Shown here piece by piece: positions 60,829-64,000 of a stretch of DNA of 64,000 nucleotides; position 1 is the first letter of the stretch, and each line of letters starts with the position of its first letter. Position numbers and translations under genes: made by a program. The stretch is from the NCBI RefSeq assembly GCF_900156735.1, contig NZ_FTOL01000007.1, positions 124,001 through 188,000 of the forward strand, written 5' to 3'. This DNA comes from Chryseobacterium ureilyticum (lineage in GTDB: Bacteria; Bacteroidota; Bacteroidia; Flavobacteriales; Weeksellaceae). Under the pieces are notes generated by a model. It did not search any database, was not told the origin of the DNA, and saw only the letters and a list, made by a program, of their open reading frames with translations.

Positions 60829-61094
60829 TCATAGTTCAAAAAAATCTTCTATTTCTGTTGATCTATATGGACCTTGTACGTATAAAAGGTCCAGGGTTTT
60901 TGCATCTACGTACACCCGAAATCCTTTTCCGTAAATATCATCCAGTAGGCTTATAATGATAATGTCTTTACAGTGTTATCCCTTAGCTCCTCATTTTCAC
61001 TATACGTGGAAGATATTATTGATAAAGTAGGGTCTTTTAAAAGTTCCTTTACTTTTTTTAAGGCTTCTGATTCTTTCTTTTATTTATCTGTCAT
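60829..61094 (-). pseudogene. Broken paralogue of the 60474-60791 gene
   Basis: From ATG 61094 the frame reads MTDK then a TAA stop, resumes in the same frame as KKESEALKKVKELLKDPTLS and ISSTYSENEELRDNT, then shifts by one base (a lost A in VKD) to continue as DIIIISLLDDIYGKGFRVYV and DAKTLDLLYVQGPYRSTEIE to the stop at 60829. One nonsense change and one frameshift separate it from an intact gene. The intact paralogue lies 37 bases downstream. Sequencing error in one place cannot be excluded, but two independent lesions make decay likely. Confidence 0.75.
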
Positions 61095-61146
61095 AGTTTT
61101 ATAGTGTTTTCGGAAAATATAAAAGCTACCCGAAAGTGATTGTAAA

Positions 61147-61461
61147 TTATTCAAAGTCGCTAAGTAGTGGCATATCCGGCCATCTTCCTGCTTCGTATTC
61201 CTCAATATAGTATTCATTAGATCTACTGGTTCCGAATATTATAATTTTTCCTGTTTTATTTTCTACCAAAAAAGGAGCATTACCCAACAAGGTATTGTCA
61301 TCATCATTTCTTGTTTCATTAAATTTTCTTGTATTGTAAAAAAATATAATCCCATAAGGCTTTTTAATGGCTTCGTTATCTAAAATGACAAGATCATATT
61401 TTGTACTTCTTTTTTTAACGTAATGAGTTGCAATTTCTATTATTTCTTGTTCTGTTAATAT
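61147..61461 (-). pseudogene. Imm35-like immunity reading frame without a normal start
   Basis: The frame stays open for 104 residues to the TAA at 61147. It contains LTEQEIIEIATHYVKKRSTK, KKPYGIIFFYNTRKFNE, NAPFLVENKTGKIIIFGT and YYIEEYEAGRWPDMPLLSDF. This matches the Imm35 pattern (a YG-FFY strand, NGP-V-KKTG, FGT, YIEEYE). Between an in-frame TAA (61465-61467) and LTEQE there is only ATT-ATA-TTA, with no ATG, GTG or TTG, so the start appears lost or uses a rare codon. Imm35 proteins neutralise secreted polymorphic toxins; no toxin gene is in the window. Function is inferred by motif. Confidence 0.6.
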
Positions 61462-61514
61462 AATTTATTTGTTGTACTGGTTTAAATATGTTTAAAGATT
61501 TGAAAATACATAAA

Positions 61515-61620
61515 ATCATGGCTTTATCCAAAACTTAAATTATAATCTCTCGCAAATCATACAGATTTCGCAGATTGATCCATCATTATCTGTAAAAATC
61601 TGTGTTATCTGTGGGAAAAA
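61515..61620 (+). repeat. Copy of dispersed intergenic repeat (partial, plus orientation)
   Basis: ATGGCTTTATCCAAAACTTA, ATCTCTCGCAAATC, ACAGATTTCGCAGATTGATC and AAAATCTGTGTTATCTGTGG follow the order of the copy at 54336-54485, starting from its second module. It lies between the decayed immunity-like locus and the M23 peptidase gene. The remaining intergenic bases show nothing else. Confidence 0.65.
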
Positions 61621-61698
61621 TAAAATCTACTAAAGGACAATAGCACGATCATTGCTTGAAATCTCGTATATTTAAGTAGAACTAAACCCAAATGCTGT

Positions 61699-63387
61699 AT
61701 GAAAACCCTTCCCAAATTGATGGTTGCTTTTTGTTTGATCACAACAATCATTATACACGCCCAAAATAACTATCCCCAAAACTATTTCCGTAATCCACTG
61801 AATATTCCCATGCAGCTGGCTGCCAATTTCGGGGCGGTAAGAACAAATCATTTCCATATGGGATTAGATCTGAGGACGAATAGTCAGGAAAACCTATCTG
61901 TACTGGCTGCAGCAGAAGGTTATGTAAGCAGGGTAAAAGTAGAAAGATATGGTTTTGGAAACGCGATATATATCACCCATCCCAATGGCTACACAACGGT
62001 TTACGCTCATCTGAACAAATATTACGATAAGCTCGATGAATATGTAAAAGAGAAGCAGTACAAAGACGAAAAATGGGAACAGGATATTACTTTTCAAGCG
62101 GGACAGTTTCCAGTTACAAAAGGACAACTTATTGCTTTGAGTGGAAATACGGGAGGTTCTGCTGGTCCGCACTTACATTTTGAGATAAGAGATACTAAAA
62201 CGGAGGAGTGTCTTAATCCGTTGCTTTTCGGTTTTGCTATTCCGGATTCTGTGGCTCCTATTATCAGTGGATTGTATTGGTATGATCGCAGGTTTAGTAC
62301 TTATGAACCCGGAGCTAATGGAATTACTGTTAAAAAAGTTGGAAATACTTATACAGCAGATGTAGTAAAAGTGAATTCTCCAATGATAAGCTTTGGGATA
62401 AAAGCAGTGGATAAGGCTAATCAGGGCTTCAATCTTGGTATTTATAAAGCTGAATTATTGATGGATGGGAAATTAATATATGGCTTTAGTATTGATAAAG
62501 TGAGCTATGATGATACCCGCTATCTGAATGGTTGTATAGACTATACCAAATTTATCAGGGACAAAACGGCAATCCAGCATTTATCTACCTTGCCAGGAAT
62601 GAAACTACAAAATTACAGTAATGCTAATATGTCGGGAATCATTAATCTTCAGGATCAGGATATTCATACCATTGAAATCATTCTTAAAGATGTAAAAGGA
62701 AATACAAGCCGTTTAACAACCAAAGTTCAGCTTAATACAGCTGGAGAGAAAATTTCACAGACAGCAAAAACCGGTCTTCCCAATGAAGGAAAAACAATTA
62801 CCACTGAAAATGCTGAAATTAATTTGAGCAAAAATGCTTTGTATGATGCGGTAAATTTTAATATGTATGAGAAATCTGACGGTGATGCCAATGTAGTTTC
62901 CAATGCCATTGTGTTAAATAGCCCATACATACCTGTTCATGATAACTATACTTTGAAAATAAAACCGAATAGGAAATTAACCAAAGAAGAAAAGGATAAA
63001 GTGGTGATGTCTCTTAATTATGGAAGTGATACGAATGTGATAAAGGCAAAATGGAATGGCGATCAGGCAGAAGGACAATTCAACAGACTAGGAACGGTGA
63101 AACTTATATTAGATAATAGTTTACCTTCAGTTTCTCCGGGATGGAAAGAAGGAGCAGCTATAAACAGTAGCATTCTTCGTTTGAAAGGAATTTCAAAAGT
63201 TGGAGATATTGTAGAATTCCGTGCAGAACTGGATGGAAAGTGGCTTAGATTTGCTCGTGCAAAAGATGATTTTATCTATACTTTTGATGAAAAATGTCCT
63301 AAAGGTTCCGGCTCACATACTTTAAAAGTTGTTACGACTAATACAGCAGGTAATACCAATACACAAACATTTACCTTCCAAAGATAA
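61699..63387 (+). CDS. M23 family metallopeptidase
   Basis: A 562-residue secreted protein with signal peptide MKTLPKLMVAFCLITTIIIH (cut near AQ). The LytM/M23 domain spans about residues 30-180: NHFHMGLDLRT holds the zinc-binding His and Asp, and the second pair is in GPHLHFEIRD. The metal site is complete, so it should cleave peptidoglycan cross-links or be a cell-separation enzyme. The C-terminal 370 residues are Ig-like/beta-rich and may bind the wall or other proteins. It stands alone; no operon partner is seen. Confidence 0.92.
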   Translation: MKTLPKLMVAFCLITTIIIHAQNNYPQNYFRNPLNIPMQLAANFGAVRTNHFHMGLDLRTNSQENLSVLAAAEGYVSRVKVERYGFGNAIYITHPNGYTTVYAHLNKYYDKLDEYVKEKQYKDEKWEQDITFQAGQFPVTKGQLIALSGNTGGSAGPHLHFEIRDTKTEECLNPLLFGFAIPDSVAPIISGLYWYDRRFSTYEPGANGITVKKVGNTYTADVVKVNSPMISFGIKAVDKANQGFNLGIYKAELLMDGKLIYGFSIDKVSYDDTRYLNGCIDYTKFIRDKTAIQHLSTLPGMKLQNYSNANMSGIINLQDQDIHTIEIILKDVKGNTSRLTTKVQLNTAGEKISQTAKTGLPNEGKTITTENAEINLSKNALYDAVNFNMYEKSDGDANVVSNAIVLNSPYIPVHDNYTLKIKPNRKLTKEEKDKVVMSLNYGSDTNVIKAKWNGDQAEGQFNRLGTVKLILDNSLPSVSPGWKEGAAINSSILRLKGISKVGDIVEFRAELDGKWLRFARAKDDFIYTFDEKCPKGSGSHTLKVVTTNTAGNTNTQTFTFQR

Positions 63388-63423
63388 ACAAGGGTTTATG
63401 AACCAACTTTTAATTTAATTAAA

Positions 63424-63431
63424 TAAATTTG
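63424..63431 (+). promoter_or_regulatory. Candidate -7 box of the ligase gene
   Basis: TAAATTTG at 63424-63431 fits TAnnTTTG and gives a leader of about 10 bases before the TTG at 63448. Confidence 0.45.
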
Positions 63432-63447
63432 CTCAAAATTAAAATCA

Positions 63448-64000
63448 TTGGAATTTCATCCGTTCATCGAAAAATCAAGTACTCAGGAAATAAAAAGGTT
63501 TCAGGAAGATAAACTTCAGAAGCTTTTGGCTTATCTTGAGGAGAATTCACCTTTTTACACAAAACTGTTTAGGGAAAATAATATCAATATTGCGGAAATT
63601 CAAACTTTAGAAGATCTGCAGAAGATTCCTACAACCACAAAGAATGATTTACAGCAGTACAATCATGATTTTTTCTGTATTACTCCGGATAAGATTGTAG
63701 ATTATAGCACGACTTCAGGAACTTTGGGAGATCCTGTGACTTTCGGTTTGTCTGATAATGACCTTGAAAGACTTGCCTATAATGAAGCAATATCATTTGC
63801 CTGTGCAGGAATCCAGAAAGGAGATGTTGTACAGATGATCACAACCATCGATAAACGTTTCATGGCAGGACTTGCTTACTTTTTAGGATTAAGAAAAATG
63901 GGTGCAAGTGTTGTCAGAATGGGACCTGGAATTCCGGAATTGCAATGGGATTCTATTTTCAGATATAAACCTAAATACCTGATTACTGTTCCTTCTTTTC
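63448..64000 (+). CDS. Phenylacetate-CoA-ligase-like AMP-forming enzyme, N-terminal part
   Basis: The gene is cut by the right edge after 184 codons. It reads EFHPFIEKSSTQEIKRFQED early on, NNINIAEIQTLEDLQKIPTT, DYSTTSGTLGDPVTFGLSDN (the conserved STTSGT P-loop is visible) and VVQMITTIDKRFMAGLAYFL. This matches the PaaK-like group, which makes CoA thioesters of aryl or other acids. No ATG precedes the conserved start; the first usable codon is TTG at 63448, right after a TAAATTTG box, so a TTG start is likely. The exact substrate is unknown. Confidence 0.85.
   Translation, partial: MEFHPFIEKSSTQEIKRFQEDKLQKLLAYLEENSPFYTKLFRENNINIAEIQTLEDLQKIPTTTKNDLQQYNHDFFCITPDKIVDYSTTSGTLGDPVTFGLSDNDLERLAYNEAISFACAGIQKGDVVQMITTIDKRFMAGLAYFLGLRKMGASVVRMGPGIPELQWDSIFRYKPKYLITVPSF

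Noticed and set aside
1..64000. CRISPR array, tRNA, rRNA, insertion sequence or prophage
   Set aside because: No regular direct repeats, cloverleaf sequences, rRNA motifs, transposase or phage genes were seen on either strand by eye.

Overview
The window reads as chromosomal DNA of a Flavobacteriia member, most likely Chryseobacterium or a close relative in the Weeksellaceae. The support is AT-rich coding sequence, a fused ccoNO gene in a cbb3 oxidase cluster, SusC-independent TonB receptors of the outer-membrane-beta-barrel type, a CCDC81-type HU-domain protein, a PepSY-like pair, and promoter-like motifs of the Bacteroidota form (TTG, about 19 bases, TAnnTTTG) instead of E. coli -10/-35 boxes. 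The species call is an inference from gene content; no rRNA is present to test it. No tRNA, rRNA, CRISPR array, insertion sequence or prophage was seen.

Layout. 1-9806: a lipoprotein fragment, then a complete cbb3 cytochrome oxidase cluster on the minus strand (ccoI, ccoS, ccoNO, ccoQ, ccoP, ccoG, ccoH and a TauE/SafE-like membrane protein), with a divergent Crp/Fnr-family regulator whose upstream region holds a perfect TGAT-N4-ATCA dyad. 9868-11699: panB, a small membrane protein and an RluA-type pseudouridine synthase. 11773-18524: a TPP-riboswitch-controlled thiamine operon thiS-C-(tenI-like)-D-E-G-H-F. 18692-25205: two outer-membrane beta-barrel receptors and a LytS/LytTR-type two-component pair. 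25528-30895: two different aconitases in tandem. 31200-40742: a WG-repeat protein, a second TPP riboswitch in front of a lone TonB receptor (probable thiamine uptake), then HU-domain protein, thioesterase, dehydrogenase, serine hydrolase, Ig-like lipoprotein and haem-binding protein. 40928-46285: NUDIX, xerD, dCMP deaminase, enoyl-CoA hydratase, and a divergent catalase/oxyR pair. 46350-53195: a SAM-II-like riboswitch and metK, a small beta-barrel protein, an ECF sigma factor with a structured leader and a 44-residue partner gene, a HAD phosphatase, two PepSY-like proteins and an OmpR-type two-component system. 53252-60161: trpS, then the minus-strand ileS-dksA-like-lspA cluster. 60474-61461: a small decaying locus with a paralogous gene/pseudogene pair and an Imm35-like immunity reading frame that lacks a normal start. 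61699-64000: an M23 peptidase and the start of a phenylacetate-CoA-ligase-like gene.

How it works together. Three metabolite-sensing RNAs act on vitamin and cofactor supply: TPP on thiamine synthesis, TPP on an outer-membrane receptor, and SAM on SAM synthetase. The cbb3 cluster with its adjacent Crp/Fnr regulator suggests control of microaerobic respiration; the catalase/oxyR pair is a compact peroxide response. Most of the window is ordinary housekeeping. The less explained parts are the dispersed palindromic intergenic repeats, the structured leader before the sigma factor, the divergence of the first ThiE paralogue and of ThiF from canonical family members, and the decayed immunity-like locus. 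I found no clear new multi-gene defence or biosynthetic system.
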